Assembly: GCF_003850345.1 (NCBI RefSeq)
Contig: NZ_CP027707.1
Coordinates: forward strand, 6,067,001-6,131,000
Length of the DNA: 64,000 nt
From: Pseudomonas chlororaphis subsp. piscium
Lineage (GTDB): Bacteria > Pseudomonadota > Gammaproteobacteria > Pseudomonadales > Pseudomonadaceae
Reading direction: 5' to 3'
Numbering within the stretch: position 1 is the stretch's first letter; each line of letters begins with the position of its first letter. Shown piece by piece: positions 25,820 through 37,992 of this stretch. A program made the translations under genes and the position numbers. The notes beneath the pieces were generated by a model. The model saw nothing but the letters and a program-made list of their open reading frames with translations, was not told the DNA's origin and searched no databases.

Positions 25820-26767
25820 TCAGAGCAGCGAACGAACGCGCAGCTCTTTGGGCATTGAGAAGGTGATGTTTTCTTCGCGGCCGGCCAGTTCGTCGGCACC
25901 GGTGGCGCCCCAGGCGTGCAATTGCTCGATCACGCCCCGCACCAGCACCTCGGGAGCCGAAGCCCCGGCGGTGATGCCGATACGCTCGACGCCGTCGAAC
26001 CAACTGCGCTGCATATCCTCGGCACCGTCGATCAGGTACGCCGGCGTGGCCATGCGCTCGGCCAGCTCACGCAGGCGGTTGGAGTTGGAGCTGTTCGGGC
26101 TGCCCACCACCAGCACCACATCGCATTCGTCGGCCAGTTGCTTGACCGCGTCCTGACGGTTCTGGGTGGCGTAGCAGATATCGTCCTTGCGTGGCCCGCC
26201 AATGGCCGGGAAACGCTCGCGCAGGGCATCGATGACCCGGCTGGTGTCGTCCATCGACAAGGTGGTCTGGGTCACGAACGCCAGCTTTTCAGGGTTGCGC
26301 ACCTGCAGGTTGGCGACGTCTTTCTCGTCCTCCACCAGGTAGATCGCGCCGCCATTACTGGCGTCGTACTGGCCCATGGTGCCTTCGACTTCCGGGTGGC
26401 CGGCATGGCCGATCAGGATGCATTCGCGACCGTCGCGGCTGTAGCGGGCCACTTCGATATGTACCTTGGTCACCAGTGGGCAGGTCGCGTCGAAGACTTT
26501 CAGGCCACGGCCCGCCGCTTCGCTGCGCACGGCCTGGGAAACGCCGTGGGCGCTGAAGATCACGATGACGTCATCCGGCACCTGGTCCAGCTCCTCGACA
26601 AAGATCGCTCCGCGAGCGCGCAGGTCTTCGACGACAAATTTGTTGTGCACCACTTCATGACGCACGTAGATCGGCGGCCCGAAGACCTCCAGGGCGCGAT
26701 TGACGATTTCGATCGCGCGGTCCACGCCAGCGCAGAAGCCACGGGGGTTGGCGAGTTTGATTTGCAT
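25820..26767 (-). CDS. ispH: 4-hydroxy-3-methylbut-2-enyl diphosphate reductase IspH
   Basis: 315 residues. It is the last enzyme of the MEP isoprenoid pathway and makes IPP and DMAPP with a [4Fe-4S] cluster. The three cluster cysteines are visible: C12 in [12 protein letters not shown], one in [11 protein letters not shown] (about 96) and one in [11 protein letters not shown] (about 197). The HGV and [10 protein letters not shown] segments are also conserved. It is the last gene in the run ribF-ileS-lspA-fkpB-ispH, with a 123-bp gap holding a REP-like element before fkpB. Confidence 0.96.
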   Translation of the reverse strand: MQIKLANPRGFCAGVDRAIEIVNRALEVFGPPIYVRHEVVHNKFVVEDLRARGAIFVEELDQVPDDVIVIFSAHGVSQAVRSEAAGRGLKVFDATCPLVTKVHIEVARYSRDGRECILIGHAGHPEVEGTMGQYDASNGGAIYLVEDEKDVANLQVRNPEKLAFVTQTTLSMDDTSRVIDALRERFPAIGGPRKDDICYATQNRQDAVKQLADECDVVLVVGSPNSSNSNRLRELAERMATPAYLIDGAEDMQRSWFDGVERIGITAGASAPEVLVRGVIEQLHAWGATGADELAGREENITFSMPKELRVRSLL

Positions 26768-26816
26768 GCTGTGCCTCGTGTCTTGCGGGCAAGGAATATT
26801 CGGTGCAACCGCTTCG

Positions 26817-26887
26817 CGATTGCTCGCACGCCAGCTCGCGCCTACAGCACCCCTGGGGAGACTGTAGACGCAAGCCGGCTGGCGATG
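26817..26887. repeat. REP-like imperfect inverted repeat between fkpB and ispH
   Basis: CGCGATTGCTCGCACGCCAG and, about 40 bp on, ACGCAAGCCGGCTGGCGATG form imperfect inverted halves around CCTACAG / CTGTAGA. The composition is that of Pseudomonas intergenic palindromes. Confidence 0.5.
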
Positions 26888-26890
26888 CCT

Positions 26891-27343
26891 TTAAAGCGCC
26901 TTAACGTCGATGATCTCGACATCAAAGGTCAAGGTTTTACCGGCCAACGGATGGTTGAAGTCAACCGTCACCTGGGCGTCGTCAAAAGCTTTGACCACAC
27001 CTGGCAGCTCGGTATTGGCCGCATCGTTGAAGATCACCAGCAGGCCTTCGGACAGTTCCATATCCTGGAACTGCGAACGCGGGATGATCTGCACGTTTTG
27101 CGGGTTCGGCTGGCCAAAGGCGTTTTCCGGCTCGATGGTCAGGTTACGCTTGTCGCCCGCCTTGAAGCCGAACAGGGCCGCTTCAAAACCTGGCAACAGG
27201 TTGCCGTCACCGACCTTGAAGGTCGCCGGGGCCTTGTCGAAGGTGCTGTCCACCGTGTCGCCGTTCTCCAGGCGCAATGCGAAATGCAAAGTGACTTCCG
27301 TGTTCTGGCCGATGCGTTGTTCAGCCAATACCTGTTCAGTCAT
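26891..27343 (-). CDS. fkpB: FKBP-type peptidyl-prolyl isomerase FkpB (SlpA)
   Basis: 150 residues. It is of the SlyD-like FKBP class: NTEVTLHFALRLENGDTVDSTFDKAPATFKVGDGNLLPGFEAALFG is the FKBP half, with an insert-in-flap domain (PENAFGQPNPQNVQIIPRSQF) and the closing strand NHPLAGKTLTFDVEIIDV. It catalyses cis-trans prolyl isomerisation in the cytoplasm. The true start is ATG 27343 ([12 protein letters not shown]), overlapping the end of lspA by 8 bp. Confidence 0.93.
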   Translation of the reverse strand: MTEQVLAEQRIGQNTEVTLHFALRLENGDTVDSTFDKAPATFKVGDGNLLPGFEAALFGFKAGDKRNLTIEPENAFGQPNPQNVQIIPRSQFQDMELSEGLLVIFNDAANTELPGVVKAFDDAQVTVDFNHPLAGKTLTFDVEIIDVKAL

Positions 27344-27848
27344 GAACGGCTTCTCCGGTTTTCTTGCTTTTGAACATATCCAGCGCAAGCATCACCGCAC
27401 CCACGCTGATGGCGCTGTCGGCGAAGTTGAACGCCGGGAAATACCAGCGGTTCTGCCAATGCACCAGGATGAAATCGATCACATGGCCCAGGGCGATGCG
27501 GTCATACAGGTTACCCAGCGCGCCACCCAGCACCAGTGCCAGGGCGACCGCCAGCCAGGTTTCGTTGCGCCCCAGGCGCTTGAGCCAGACCACCAGCACC
27601 GCGCTGACCACCACCGCGATCAGGGCGAACAACCAGCGCTGCCAGCCCGAGCTGTCGGCCAGGAAGCTGAACGCCGCACCAGTGTTGTAGGCCAGGGTCC
27701 AGCTGAAGTAATCCGGGATCACCACGATCTGCTGGTACATCGACAGCGAGCTTTCGAAGTGCAGCTTGCTGGCCTGGTCGATGACCAGCACCAGCACGCT
27801 CAACCACAGCCAGCCCAGACGGCCGAAACGGCCCGCGGCATTAGGCAT
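27336..27848 (-). CDS. lspA: Lipoprotein signal peptidase (signal peptidase II)
   Basis: 170 residues, four membrane helices. An aspartic protease of the inner membrane that cleaves signal peptides of prolipoproteins (for example BamD in this window). Catalytic-site blocks visible: [38 protein letters not shown] and FNFADSAI, which hold the two catalytic Asp residues. The start ATG 27848 overlaps the ileS 3' end by 8 bp; upstream in-frame extensions would lie in ileS. Confidence 0.95.
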   Translation of the reverse strand: MPNAAGRFGRLGWLWLSVLVLVIDQASKLHFESSLSMYQQIVVIPDYFSWTLAYNTGAAFSFLADSSGWQRWLFALIAVVVSAVLVVWLKRLGRNETWLAVALALVLGGALGNLYDRIALGHVIDFILVHWQNRWYFPAFNFADSAISVGAVMLALDMFKSKKTGEAVHD

Positions 27849-30672
27849 AGTGACGAACCTCGCCTTCGCCGCTGATGTTGTCGACGCAGCGGCCGCAGAT
27901 TTCCGGGTGCTCAGGGTGCACGCCGACATCTTCACGGCAGTGCCAGCAACGGGCGCACTTGGCGAAGCTCGACTTGACCACTTTCAGCTTGAGGCCGGCG
28001 ACTTCGGTTTCCACAGCATCCGCCGGGGCCTGCACGAAAGGCGCGACGCTGGCGGTGGAGGTGATCAGCACGAAGCGCAGCTCGTTGCTCAGCTTGGCCA
28101 GGTCGGCACTCAGCGCTTCTTCGGCATACAGGGTCACTTCGGCTTGCAGGTTGCCACCGACGGCCTTGGCCGCGCGCTGGATCTCCATTTCCTTGTTGAC
28201 CGCGACCTTGACCGCCATGATCCGCTCCCAGTAGGCACGGTCCAGCTCGAAGCCTTCCGGCAGCTCGCTGAGGCCCTGGTACCAGGTGTTGAGCATCACC
28301 GACTCGTTGCGCTCGCCCGGCAGGTACTGCCACAGCTCGTCGGCGGTGAAGGCGAGGATCGGCGCGATCCAGCGCACCAGCGCTTCGGAGATGTGGAACA
28401 GCGCGGTCTGGCACGAACGACGAGCCTTGCTGTTGGCGCCAGTGGTGTACTGGCGGTCCTTGATGATGTCCAGGTAGAAACCGCCCAGTTCCTGCACGCA
28501 GAAGTTGTGCACCTTGGAGTAGACGTTCCAGAAACGGTATTCGCCGTAGTGCAGTTCCAGCTCGCGCTGCAGCAGCAGGGTACGGTCCACGGCCCAACGG
28601 TCCAGGGCGAGCATTTCCTCGGCCGGCAGGATATCGGTGGCCGGGTTGAAGCCGCTCAGGTTGGAAAGCAGGAAGCGCGCGGTGTTGCGGATACGCCGGT
28701 AGGCGTCGGCGCTGCGCTGCAGAATCTGGTCGGAAACCGCCATTTCACCGGAGTAGTCGGTGGCCGAGACCCACAGGCGCATGATGTCGGCGCCCAGGGT
28801 GTCGTTGACCTTCTGCGGCGCGATCACGTTGCCCAGGGACTTGGACATCTTGCGGCCGTTCTCGTCGACGGTGAAACCGTGGGTCAGCAGTTCGCGATAC
28901 GGCGCATTGCCATCGATCGCGCAGCCGGTCAGCAGGGACGAGTGGAACCAGCCGCGGTGCTGGTCGGAACCTTCCAGGTACAGGTCGGCACGCGGACCGC
29001 TGGCGTGGCCCATCGGGTGCGAGCCGCGCAGTACGTGCCAGTGCGTGGTACCGGAATCGAACCAGACGTCCAGGGTGTCGCTGATCTTGTCGTATTGCGG
29101 GGCTTCATCGCCCAGCAACTCGGCCGCGTCCATCTTGAACCAGGCTTCGATGCCTTCGTGCTCGACGCGCTTGGCCACTTCTTCCATCAGTTCGACGGTA
29201 CGTGGGTGCAGGTCACCGCTTTCCTTGTGCAGGAAGAACGGGATCGGCACGCCCCAGTTGCGCTGACGGGAGATGCACCAGTCCGGACGGTTGGCGATCA
29301 TCGAGTGCAGGCGCGCCTGGCCCCAGGCCGGAACGAACTGAGTCTCTTCGATGGCCTGCAACGCGCGCTGGCGCAGGGTGTTGCCGCTGGTCGGCTGTTT
29401 GTCCATGCCGACGAACCACTGCGCGGTGGCGCGGTAGATCAGCGGGGTCTTGTGGCGCCAGCAGTGCATGTAGCTGTGGCTGATGGTTTCGGTGTGCAGC
29501 AGCGCACCGACTTCAGTCAGCTTGTCGACGATGGCCGGGTTGGCCTTCCAGATGAACTGGCCGCCGAAGAACTCCAGCGAGGTGGCGTATACGCCATTGC
29601 TCTGTACTGGGTTGAGAATGTCGTCGTTGACCATGCCGTAACGCTTGCAAGTCACGAAGTCGTCTTCACCGTAGGCTGGCGACGAGTGAACCACACCGGT
29701 ACCGGCGCCCAGCTCGACGTATTCAGCCAGGTAGACCGGCGACAGACGATCGTAGAACGGGTGACGGAAGTTGATCAGCTCCAGCGCCGAACCCGGGGCG
29801 GTGGCGATGACCGAGCCTTCCAGGTTGTAGCGGGCCAGGCAGGACTCCACCAGCTCTTCGGCCAGGACCAGCAGCTTGTCGCCAGCATCGACCAGGGCGT
29901 AGTTGAACTCAGGGTGAACGTTCAACGCCTGGTTGGCCGGGATGGTCCACGGAGTGGTGGTCCAGATCACGATCGAAGCCGGCTTGCTCAGCTTGGCCAG
30001 GCCAAAGGCGGCGGCCAGCTTGTCTGCATCAGCGATCGGGAAGGCCACGTCGATGGTCGAGGATTTCTTGTCCTGGTACTCGACTTCCGCTTCAGCCAGG
30101 GCCGAACCGCAGTCGAAACACCAGTTCACCGGCTTGAGGCCCTTGAACACGAAACCACCCTTGACCATTTCCGCCAGGGCACGGATTTCCCCGGCTTCGT
30201 TGGCAAAATCCATGGTCTTGTACGGGTTGGCCCAGTCGCCCAGCACGCCCAGGCGGATGAACTCGGCCTTCTGGCCCTCGATCTGCTCGGTGGCGTAGGC
30301 GCGGCACAGCTCACGGGTCTTGTCCGAGGACAGGTTCTTGCCGTGGGTGACCTCGACCTTGTGCTCGATCGGCAGGCCGTGGCAGTCCCAGCCCGGAACA
30401 TAAGGCGCGTCGAAGCCCGCCAGGGTCTTCGAGCGGATGATCATGTCCTTGAGAATCTTGTTGACCGCATGACCGATGTGAATCGAGCCGTTGGCGTAGG
30501 GCGGACCGTCGTGAAGAACGAACTTCGGACGATCCTTGCCAATTTCGCGCAACTTACCGTACAGGCCAATGCTGTCCCAGCGCTGCAGAATCTGCGGTTC
30601 GCGCTGAGGCAGGCCGGCCTTCATTGGGAAGGCGGTGTCCGGAAGGTTTAGCGTGGCTTTATAGTCGGTCAT
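27841..30672 (-). CDS. ileS: Isoleucyl-tRNA synthetase
   Basis: 943 residues. Class I synthetase with the HIGH motif in [14 protein letters not shown] (about residues 65-68), KMSKS in [12 protein letters not shown] (about 607), an editing domain (CP1) in between and a C-terminal zinc finger ([12 protein letters not shown]...ICGRCVDNI). It belongs to the bacterial mupirocin-sensitive type by its length and zinc finger. It is in an operon with ribF upstream (13 bp gap) and lspA downstream. Confidence 0.97.
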   Translation of the reverse strand: MTDYKATLNLPDTAFPMKAGLPQREPQILQRWDSIGLYGKLREIGKDRPKFVLHDGPPYANGSIHIGHAVNKILKDMIIRSKTLAGFDAPYVPGWDCHGLPIEHKVEVTHGKNLSSDKTRELCRAYATEQIEGQKAEFIRLGVLGDWANPYKTMDFANEAGEIRALAEMVKGGFVFKGLKPVNWCFDCGSALAEAEVEYQDKKSSTIDVAFPIADADKLAAAFGLAKLSKPASIVIWTTTPWTIPANQALNVHPEFNYALVDAGDKLLVLAEELVESCLARYNLEGSVIATAPGSALELINFRHPFYDRLSPVYLAEYVELGAGTGVVHSSPAYGEDDFVTCKRYGMVNDDILNPVQSNGVYATSLEFFGGQFIWKANPAIVDKLTEVGALLHTETISHSYMHCWRHKTPLIYRATAQWFVGMDKQPTSGNTLRQRALQAIEETQFVPAWGQARLHSMIANRPDWCISRQRNWGVPIPFFLHKESGDLHPRTVELMEEVAKRVEHEGIEAWFKMDAAELLGDEAPQYDKISDTLDVWFDSGTTHWHVLRGSHPMGHASGPRADLYLEGSDQHRGWFHSSLLTGCAIDGNAPYRELLTHGFTVDENGRKMSKSLGNVIAPQKVNDTLGADIMRLWVSATDYSGEMAVSDQILQRSADAYRRIRNTARFLLSNLSGFNPATDILPAEEMLALDRWAVDRTLLLQRELELHYGEYRFWNVYSKVHNFCVQELGGFYLDIIKDRQYTTGANSKARRSCQTALFHISEALVRWIAPILAFTADELWQYLPGERNESVMLNTWYQGLSELPEGFELDRAYWERIMAVKVAVNKEMEIQRAAKAVGGNLQAEVTLYAEEALSADLAKLSNELRFVLITSTASVAPFVQAPADAVETEVAGLKLKVVKSSFAKCARCWHCREDVGVHPEHPEICGRCVDNISGEGEVRHYA

Positions 30673-30685
30673 TTAAGGCTCTTCA

Positions 30686-31630
30686 TTAGCGATTGGCGCT
30701 ATGGATACGTGCAACTTCGGCACGGGCGGCGGCGACATCCGCATTGATCGCCGTCTTCAGCGCCTCCAGAGAGGCGAAACGCTGCTCTTCACGCAGCTTG
30801 TGGTGGAAAACCACCGTCAAACGCCGGTCATACAGATCGCCGGCAAAATCTAAAAGATGGACTTCCAGGTGGGCCTTGCCATCACCTGCTACCGTCGGCC
30901 GCACGCCAATGTTAGCAACGCCCGGCCAGGTCTTGCCGTCGATATCGACATTGACCAGGAACACCCCGGACAGCGGTACACGACGGCGTTTGAGCTGCAC
31001 ATTGATGGTTGGCGTACCCAACTGGCGCGCCAGCTTCTGCCCGTGCAGGACCCGCCCGGCGATGCGGAACGGGCGACCGAGCAGACGCTCGGCCAATACG
31101 AAATCGGCAGCCGCCAGCGCATTGCGGACCTGGGTGCTGCTGACGCGCAGGCCATCCAGTTCGACGGTCTGCGCGGCCTCGACGGTAAAGCCGTGGGTGA
31201 TGCCGGCTTTTTGCAGGAAATCGAAGTCACCAACCCGGTCGCAACCGAAGCGAAAATCGTCGCCGACTTCCAGATGCTGCACACCCAGGCCGTCGACCAG
31301 GATGGTCTCGACGAATTCACTGGCGCTGAGCTTGCTCAAACGCTGGTTGAACGCCAGGCACAGGACCCGGTCGACGCCCTCCTCGGCCAGCAGCTGCAGC
31401 TTGTCGCGCAAGCGTGCCAGACGGGCCGGAGCGGTATCCGGAGCAAAGAATTCGCGCGGCTGCGGCTCGAATATCACCACGCAGCTGGGCACGCCCAACT
31501 CAAGCGCACGCTCACGCAGCCGGCCCAGGATAGCCTGGTGACCACGGTGAACACCGTCGAAGTTGCCAATAGTGGCGACACAGCCCCGATGCTGGGGGCG
31601 CAGGTTGTGGAGGCCTCGGACCAGCTGCAT
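30686..31630 (-). CDS. ribF: Bifunctional riboflavin kinase / FMN adenylyltransferase
   Basis: 314 residues. It makes FMN and then FAD. The N-terminal nucleotidyl-transferase half has GNFDGVHRGHQAIL (HxGH-like) and SSTQVRNAL; the C-terminal flavokinase half has GRVLHGQKLARQLGTPTINV and GVANIGVRPTV. The start ATG 31630 (MQLVRGLHNLRP) is the usual Pseudomonas start. It follows murJ by 129 bp on the same strand. Confidence 0.95.
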   Translation of the reverse strand: MQLVRGLHNLRPQHRGCVATIGNFDGVHRGHQAILGRLRERALELGVPSCVVIFEPQPREFFAPDTAPARLARLRDKLQLLAEEGVDRVLCLAFNQRLSKLSASEFVETILVDGLGVQHLEVGDDFRFGCDRVGDFDFLQKAGITHGFTVEAAQTVELDGLRVSSTQVRNALAAADFVLAERLLGRPFRIAGRVLHGQKLARQLGTPTINVQLKRRRVPLSGVFLVNVDIDGKTWPGVANIGVRPTVAGDGKAHLEVHLLDFAGDLYDRRLTVVFHHKLREEQRFASLEALKTAINADVAAARAEVARIHSANR

Positions 31631-31759
31631 AACGCGCTTCTTGCTCATAAAGTGGTCGATTATAACCACACCCGACGGCCGGTGACAGGCAACAGCACGC
31701 GCCAAAGTGATCGAACCGACAAAACCACTGCCTCGCCGGTGTTCAAGTGCCCCAGGACC

Positions 31760-33298
31760 TCAGTGCAACGCCTTGCGATTGAAGTCGCGCAGGCGGAAGC
31801 CGAGCAACGCCAGCATGCCGAAATAAGCCACCACACCCGCCACCACCAGCACGCCCAGACGCAGGAAGCGCGCAAGCATGTGGCCCTGGTCCCAGGCCGG
31901 CATGAACTGCATCAGCCCCAACAGCACCGCCGTCATCACGCTCACCGCGACGATCAGCTTGAGGGAAAACTTGCCCCACCCAGGCTGCGGCAGGAACATC
32001 TGCTGCTTGCGCAGTTGATAGAACAGCAAACCAGCGTTGATACAGGCCCCGGCGCTGATCGCCAGCGCCAGGCCCGCATGTTTCAGCGGACCGATGAACG
32101 CCAGGTTCAGCAGTTGCGTGACGATCAGGGTGAAAATCGCGATTTTCACCGGGGTACGGATGTTCTGCTGGGCATAGAAGCCCGGCGCCAGCACCTTGAT
32201 CACAATGATCGCGAGCAAGCCGACCGAATACGCGACCAACGCACGCTGGGTCATCGATGCATCGAAGGCGCTGAACTGGCCGTACTGGAACAGCGATACC
32301 GTCAGTGGCTCGGCCAGAATCCCCAGCGCCAGCGCGCAAGGCAGCACCAGCATGAAGCACAGGCGCAGGCCCCAATCGAGAATCCGCGAATATTCATGCC
32401 GATCCTTGTTGGCGTAAGTCTTGGCCAGCGTCGGCAGCAGGATAGTGCCCAGCGCCACACCCAAAACCCCCGAAGGCAGCTCCATCAGGCGATCGGCGTA
32501 ATACATCCAGGATACCGAACCGGCCACCAGGAACGAGGCGAAGATGGTGTTGATGATCAACGAAATCTGGCTTACCGAGACCCCGAGAATGGCCGGCAGC
32601 ATCTGCTTCAGCACCCGCCAGACCCCGGTGTCGCGCAGGTTCAGGCGCGGCAGCACGAGCATGCCGATCTTCTTAAGATGCGGCAGCTGATACAGCAACT
32701 GCGCCAGGCCACCCGCCAGCACCGCCCAGCCCAGGGCCATGACCGGCGGATCGAAATAAGGTGTCAGGAATACCGAAAAGACGATCATGGCGATGTTCAG
32801 CAATGTCGGCACGAACGCAGGGACCGAAAAGCGGTTCCAGGTATTGAGGACCGCCCCCGCCAGCGAGGACAACGAGATCAGCAATATATAAGGAAAGGTC
32901 ACGCGCAACAGATCGGTGGTCAGCGTGAATTTTTCCGGGGTATCGACAAAACCTGGCGCCGTCACCCAGATCACCCAGGGCGCGGCAAGGATCCCCAGCG
33001 CCGTGACCAGTGCCAGTACCAACGTCAGCAGGCCGGAGACATAGGCAATAAAGGTCCGGGTCGCTTCCTCACCCTGCTGGCTTTTGTATTCCGCCAGGAT
33101 CGGCACAAAGGCCTGGGAGAAGGCGCCCTCGGCAAAGATGCGGCGCAGCAGGTTGGGCAGCTTGAAGGCGATGAAGAAGGCGTCCGTCGCCATGCCGGCG
33201 CCGAACGTACGCGCAATGATGGTATCGCGCACGAACCCCAGAACCCGGGAAATCATGGTGATAGAGCTGACAGCGGCCAACGACTTGAGCAAGTTCAT
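31760..33298 (-). CDS. murJ: Lipid II flippase MurJ (MviN)
   Basis: 512 residues with about 14 membrane helices. It flips lipid II to the periplasmic side for peptidoglycan synthesis. N-terminal signature: [21 protein letters not shown] followed by [30 protein letters not shown]; the conserved Arg and Asp residues of the MurJ cavity occur in this stretch. The true start is ATG 33298; an in-frame upstream extension would be non-homologous. rpsT is divergent. The second MviN-like protein at 1331-2737 is the polysaccharide flippase. Confidence 0.95.
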   Translation of the reverse strand: MNLLKSLAAVSSITMISRVLGFVRDTIIARTFGAGMATDAFFIAFKLPNLLRRIFAEGAFSQAFVPILAEYKSQQGEEATRTFIAYVSGLLTLVLALVTALGILAAPWVIWVTAPGFVDTPEKFTLTTDLLRVTFPYILLISLSSLAGAVLNTWNRFSVPAFVPTLLNIAMIVFSVFLTPYFDPPVMALGWAVLAGGLAQLLYQLPHLKKIGMLVLPRLNLRDTGVWRVLKQMLPAILGVSVSQISLIINTIFASFLVAGSVSWMYYADRLMELPSGVLGVALGTILLPTLAKTYANKDRHEYSRILDWGLRLCFMLVLPCALALGILAEPLTVSLFQYGQFSAFDASMTQRALVAYSVGLLAIIVIKVLAPGFYAQQNIRTPVKIAIFTLIVTQLLNLAFIGPLKHAGLALAISAGACINAGLLFYQLRKQQMFLPQPGWGKFSLKLIVAVSVMTAVLLGLMQFMPAWDQGHMLARFLRLGVLVVAGVVAYFGMLALLGFRLRDFNRKALH

Positions 33299-33551
33299 GA
33301 AAAGGTTTTTTGCCTGTAGATAAACAGCAGGCGAACAATGCGCCCACTTGTGCGATACTCCGCGCCGCAACAGCACAGAGCCAAAGCTCGCGAGTTTACA
33401 GGTCAAGCGCCGGAAATAAATATCCCGCCTCTTCAGATCCAACCACTCAGCGGAACGCATCAGCTGCCCTTGACAAGCCTTCAACTCATCGGCATGATTC
33501 GCGGCCTATTTTGTTTGCTATTTCCCAAAAAGTCTTTCGAGGAGCTCGACG

Positions 33552-33830
33552 GTGGCCAACTCACCTTCCGCCAAAAAACGTGCAAAACAGGCTGAGAAGC
33601 GTCGCAGCCACAACGCCAGCCTGCGTTCCATGGTTCGTACCTACATCAAGAATGTAGTTAAAGCCATCGACGCAAAAGACGCTGAAAAAGCGCAAGCTGC
33701 TTATGTTCTGGCCGTGCCAGTTATCGACCGCATGGCCGATAAAGGCATCATCCACAAGAACAAAGCTGCTCGCCATAAAGGCCGCCTGAATGGCCACATC
33801 AAGGCTCTGAAGCTTGCTGCTGCAGCCTAA
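33552..33830 (+). CDS. rpsT: 30S ribosomal protein S20
   Basis: 92 residues, highly basic N-terminus ([22 protein letters not shown]) as in all S20 proteins; it binds 16S rRNA early in 30S assembly. It begins with GTG after a strong GAGGAG site. A rare start codon is also used in E. coli rpsT and is linked to autoregulation there. A terminator follows directly. Confidence 0.98.
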   Translation: MANSPSAKKRAKQAEKRRSHNASLRSMVRTYIKNVVKAIDAKDAEKAQAAYVLAVPVIDRMADKGIIHKNKAARHKGRLNGHIKALKLAAAA

Positions 33831-33843
33831 GCGACACGCTTGT

Positions 33844-33873
33844 TAAAAAACCGACCTCAGGGTCGGTTTTTTA
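33844..33873 (+). terminator. Terminator of rpsT
   Basis: AAAAAACCGACC-TCAG-GGTCGGTTTTTT starts about 14 bp after the rpsT stop: a perfect GC stem with T run. Confidence 0.92.
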
Positions 33874-33983
33874 TTGCCTGCGATTTGCTGTTTTTGACTA
33901 CCGAACCATTACCACAAGCAATCGAACATCGACCGGCAGCCCCTGCAGGGCATAACCACTGCAGGAGCAAGCCTTGAAGGCCG

Positions 33984-34448
33984 TTACGGGTTCTGCGCCC
34001 AAGGCAGGATCGGAATCGCCGTCACCGCGTTCTGCGGACTGCCCTCGATCAGCCGATCGCTATAGACCAGATACACCAGGGTATTGCGCTTCTTGTCGAG
34101 GAAACGCACCACCTGCATGGTCTTGAACACCAACGAAGTGCGCTCCTTGAACACCTCTTCGCCATCCTTGAGCTCACCCTTGAAGCTGATCGGGCCGACC
34201 TGGCGACAAGCGATGGAGGCCTCGGCGCGATCCTCCGCCAGTCCCAACCCGCCCTTCACGCCACCGGTCTTGGCGCGCGACAGGTAGCAGGTCACGCCCT
34301 CCACCTTCGGATCATCGAAAGCCTCGACCACAATGCGGTCGTTGGGCCCGACAAACTTGAACACCGTCGACACCTGGCCGATCTCTTCAGCGGAGGCCAG
34401 CAGCGGCATCGCCAGCAGCAACCCCAACAATCCTTTTGCTACGCGCAT
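33984..34448 (-). CDS. creA: CreA family periplasmic protein
   Basis: 154 residues. A signal peptide ends at about residue 20 ([10 protein letters not shown]). The mature part ([43 protein letters not shown]) is the CreA family signature; the two Cys (VTCYLS and IACRQV) may form a disulfide. Function unknown; in E. coli creA lies with creBCD, while here it stands just 10 bp downstream of proB and is likely read with it. Confidence 0.88.
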   Translation of the reverse strand: MRVAKGLLGLLLAMPLLASAEEIGQVSTVFKFVGPNDRIVVEAFDDPKVEGVTCYLSRAKTGGVKGGLGLAEDRAEASIACRQVGPISFKGELKDGEEVFKERTSLVFKTMQVVRFLDKKRNTLVYLVYSDRLIEGSPQNAVTAIPILPWAQNP

Positions 34449-34458
34449 TGGTTTTTCC

Positions 34459-35577
34459 TTAGACCAGAATCAGGTTGTCACGATGAACCAGCTCAGGCTC
34501 GGCCATGTACCCCAGCAAACCGACAATCGCATCAGAGGACTGACCGATGATTTTTTGCGCCTCCAGGGCGCTGTAGTTGGCCAGGCCGCGGGCGATTTCA
34601 CGCCCGTCCGGCGCCACGCACACCACCATTTCACCACGGCGGAAGCTGCCCTGAACCAGCTTGACCCCCACCGGCAGCAAGCTCTTGTTACCCTGGGACA
34701 AGGCCGACACCGCACCATCGTCCAGCACCAGGGTGCCACGGGTTTGCAGGTGCCCAGCCAGCCATTGCTTGCGCGCCGCCAGCATGCCGCGCTCAGGCGA
34801 CAGCAAGGTACCCAGGCGCTCACCCGCTTTCAGGCGATCCAGCACGCGCTCCAGACGCCCACCGACAATGATGGTGTGCGCCCCGGAGCGGGCCGCCAGG
34901 CGCGCCGCGCGCAGCTTGGTCTGCATGCCACCGCGCCCCAGCGCACCACCGGTACCGCCCGCCACCGCGTCCAGCGCAGGATCGTCGGCGCGCGCCTCGT
35001 AAATCAGCTGGGCATCGGGATTGTTACGCGGATCGGCATCGAACATGCCGTCGCGGTCAGTGAGAATCACCAGCAGATCGGCCTCGACCAGGTTGGCCAC
35101 CAGGGCCGCCAGGGTGTCGTTGTCACCGAAGCGGATCTCATCGGTAACCACGGTGTCGTTTTCATTGATGACCGGAATCACCTTGAGCTCGACCAGCGCA
35201 CGCAAGGTGCTGCGGGCGTTCAGGTAACGCTTGCGATCGGACAGGTCGTCATGGGTCAGCAGGATCTGCGCGGTATGCAAGCCATGCTCGGCAAAGCTCG
35301 ACTCCCAGGCCTGCACCAGGCCCATCTGACCAATGGCCGCGGCCGCCTGCAGTTCATGCATCGCACTCGGTCGTGCGGTCCAGCCCAGACGGCTCATGCC
35401 GGCCGCGACCGCGCCGGAGGAAACCAATACCAGCTCGACGCCAGCCTCATGCAAGGCCACCATCTGCTCGACCCAAACGCCCATTGCCGCGCGATCCAGC
35501 CCTTTGCCGTCCGCCGTCAGCAGTGCGCTGCCGATCTTCACGACCCAGCGCTGCGCACCTGTCACCTTACTCCGCAT
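34459..35577 (-). CDS. proB: Glutamate 5-kinase
   Basis: 372 residues. First step of proline synthesis (glutamate to glutamyl-5-phosphate). The N-terminal amino-acid kinase domain ([12 protein letters not shown] near 10-21, [47 protein letters not shown]) is followed by a C-terminal PUA domain (about 280-360). The start ATG 35577 ([11 protein letters not shown]) is chosen; a longer in-frame start has no support. Upstream lie a tandem repeat and the obgE terminator. Confidence 0.96.
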   Translation of the reverse strand: MRSKVTGAQRWVVKIGSALLTADGKGLDRAAMGVWVEQMVALHEAGVELVLVSSGAVAAGMSRLGWTARPSAMHELQAAAAIGQMGLVQAWESSFAEHGLHTAQILLTHDDLSDRKRYLNARSTLRALVELKVIPVINENDTVVTDEIRFGDNDTLAALVANLVEADLLVILTDRDGMFDADPRNNPDAQLIYEARADDPALDAVAGGTGGALGRGGMQTKLRAARLAARSGAHTIIVGGRLERVLDRLKAGERLGTLLSPERGMLAARKQWLAGHLQTRGTLVLDDGAVSALSQGNKSLLPVGVKLVQGSFRRGEMVVCVAPDGREIARGLANYSALEAQKIIGQSSDAIVGLLGYMAEPELVHRDNLILV

Positions 35578-35637
35578 CTTCTTCAACCTTAGCTTGAGAG
35601 CCACGCGACCGAGCGCGCCCATAAGTTATTCGTGGCT

Positions 35638-35684
35638 ACGTTTCTTGATACTAAGCTTCTTGATACTACGTTTCCTGGATACTA
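35638..35684. repeat. Three tandem imperfect 15-16-bp repeats upstream of proB
   Basis: On the plus strand CGTTTCTTGATACTA, AGCTTCTTGATACTA and CGTTTCCTGGATACTA follow each other without gap. On the proB strand the unit reads TAGTATCAAGAAACG. It lies 60-107 bp upstream of the proB ATG, between it and the obgE terminator. Confidence 0.75.
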
Positions 35685-35708
35685 AAACGCCGCTCAGTGA
35701 GCGGCGCT
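35684..35708 (-). terminator. Terminator after obgE
   Basis: On the minus strand GCGCCGCTCA-CTGAGCGGCG is followed by TTTTAG. It lies about 20 bp beyond the obgE stop. The T run is short. Confidence 0.7.
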
Positions 35709-35727
35709 TGTAGTTTACTGCAACGAA

Positions 35728-36990
<1,263 letters not shown>

Positions 36991-37101
36991 CTAAGACATA
37001 AGACTCTTGCAAAAATGAGCGCAGCGACCCCGATCAACGGCCATAACATCCAGCGCTGGCAGCCCATACAAACAGTTTTGCAAGAGACTCACCCCACAAA
37101 C

Positions 37102-37133
37102 GAAAAAGCCCCGTCGCAAGACAGGGCTTTTCC
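37102..37133 (-). terminator. Terminator after rpmA
   Basis: On the minus strand AAAAGCCCTGTC-TTGC-GACGGGGCTTTTT, one G-T pair in the stem, in the 195-bp gap before obgE. Some readthrough to obgE is likely. Confidence 0.8.
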
Positions 37134-37146
37134 AGCGATCGCGCAA

Positions 37147-37404
37147 TTAAGCTGCGACAACGCTCACGTAACGACGACCGAAGGCGCCTTTTACTTCAAA
37201 CTTGATCACGCCTTCGATTTTCGCGAAGAGGGTGTGATCTTTACCCATGCCAACGCCGTAGCCAGCGTGGAATTGGGTGCCGCGCTGACGCACGATGATG
37301 TTGCCGGCCTTGATGACCTGGCCGCCATACATCTTCACGCCAAGGCGTTTGGCTTCTGAGTCGCGACCGTTACGGGTACTACCACCAGCTTTTTTGTGTG
37401 CCAT
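37147..37404 (-). CDS. rpmA: 50S ribosomal protein L27
   Basis: 85 residues. The N-terminus [23 protein letters not shown] is the flexible tail that reaches the peptidyl transferase centre. Complete, second gene of rplU-rpmA. Confidence 0.98.
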
Positions 37405-37439
37405 GAGTTCAATTCTCCTAGTGAGGAATTAGGCTGAAA

Positions 37440-37751
37440 TTAAGCCTGAATACCGGTGATTTTGATCTCGGTGAACCACTGGCGGTGGCCCATACGCTTC
37501 ATGTGGTGCTTACGGCGACGGAACTTGATGATGCGGACTTTATCGTGACGACCTTGGGAGATCACTTCAGCCTTGACGGTTGCGCCAGCAACAACAGGTG
37601 CGCCGATGTTCACGTCGTCGCCATTGGCAACCAACAGAACGCGGTCAAAAGTCACGGATTCGCCAGTGGCGATTTCCAGTTTTTCGATCTTCAGGTATTC
37701 ACCTTCAGCGACCTTGTATTGCTTACCGCCGGTAACGATTACTGCGTACAT
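37440..37751 (-). CDS. rplU: 50S ribosomal protein L21
   Basis: 103 residues, [21 protein letters not shown] start and the basic [22 protein letters not shown] end, all typical. The start ATG 37751 is chosen; in-frame upstream sequence is leader. ispB lies divergently, about 240 bp away, so promoters for both sit in 37752-37992. Confidence 0.98.
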   Translation of the reverse strand: MYAVIVTGGKQYKVAEGEYLKIEKLEIATGESVTFDRVLLVANGDDVNIGAPVVAGATVKAEVISQGRHDKVRIIKFRRRKHHMKRMGHRQWFTEIKITGIQA

Positions 37752-37992
37752 GGTATTTCTCCGATAATCCTGCTCACCCAGCTCTTTATAAGAAGAGGTA
37801 TTGGCTGGCATGGCTGCATGGGGCTGGAACGGCCCAAGTGCAATTGCGTAAGGCAGGTGCTGCCCAGGAAGTTCAGGGTGCGCGATTGTACGCAAGCTGT
37901 CTTGGCGATGCAAGGGGCCGTCCATCGCGCCTTGACAGCCCCGGACGTGGGTCCTAGCATGCCGCGCAACCCTTCTGGAGCACCTGTCGCTG

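Noticed and set aside
27766..30651. A 961-codon open frame antisense to ileS, and similar ones antisense to clpB and pilY1
   Set aside because: They mirror strongly conserved genes on the other strand, with no homology signal or ribosome binding site.
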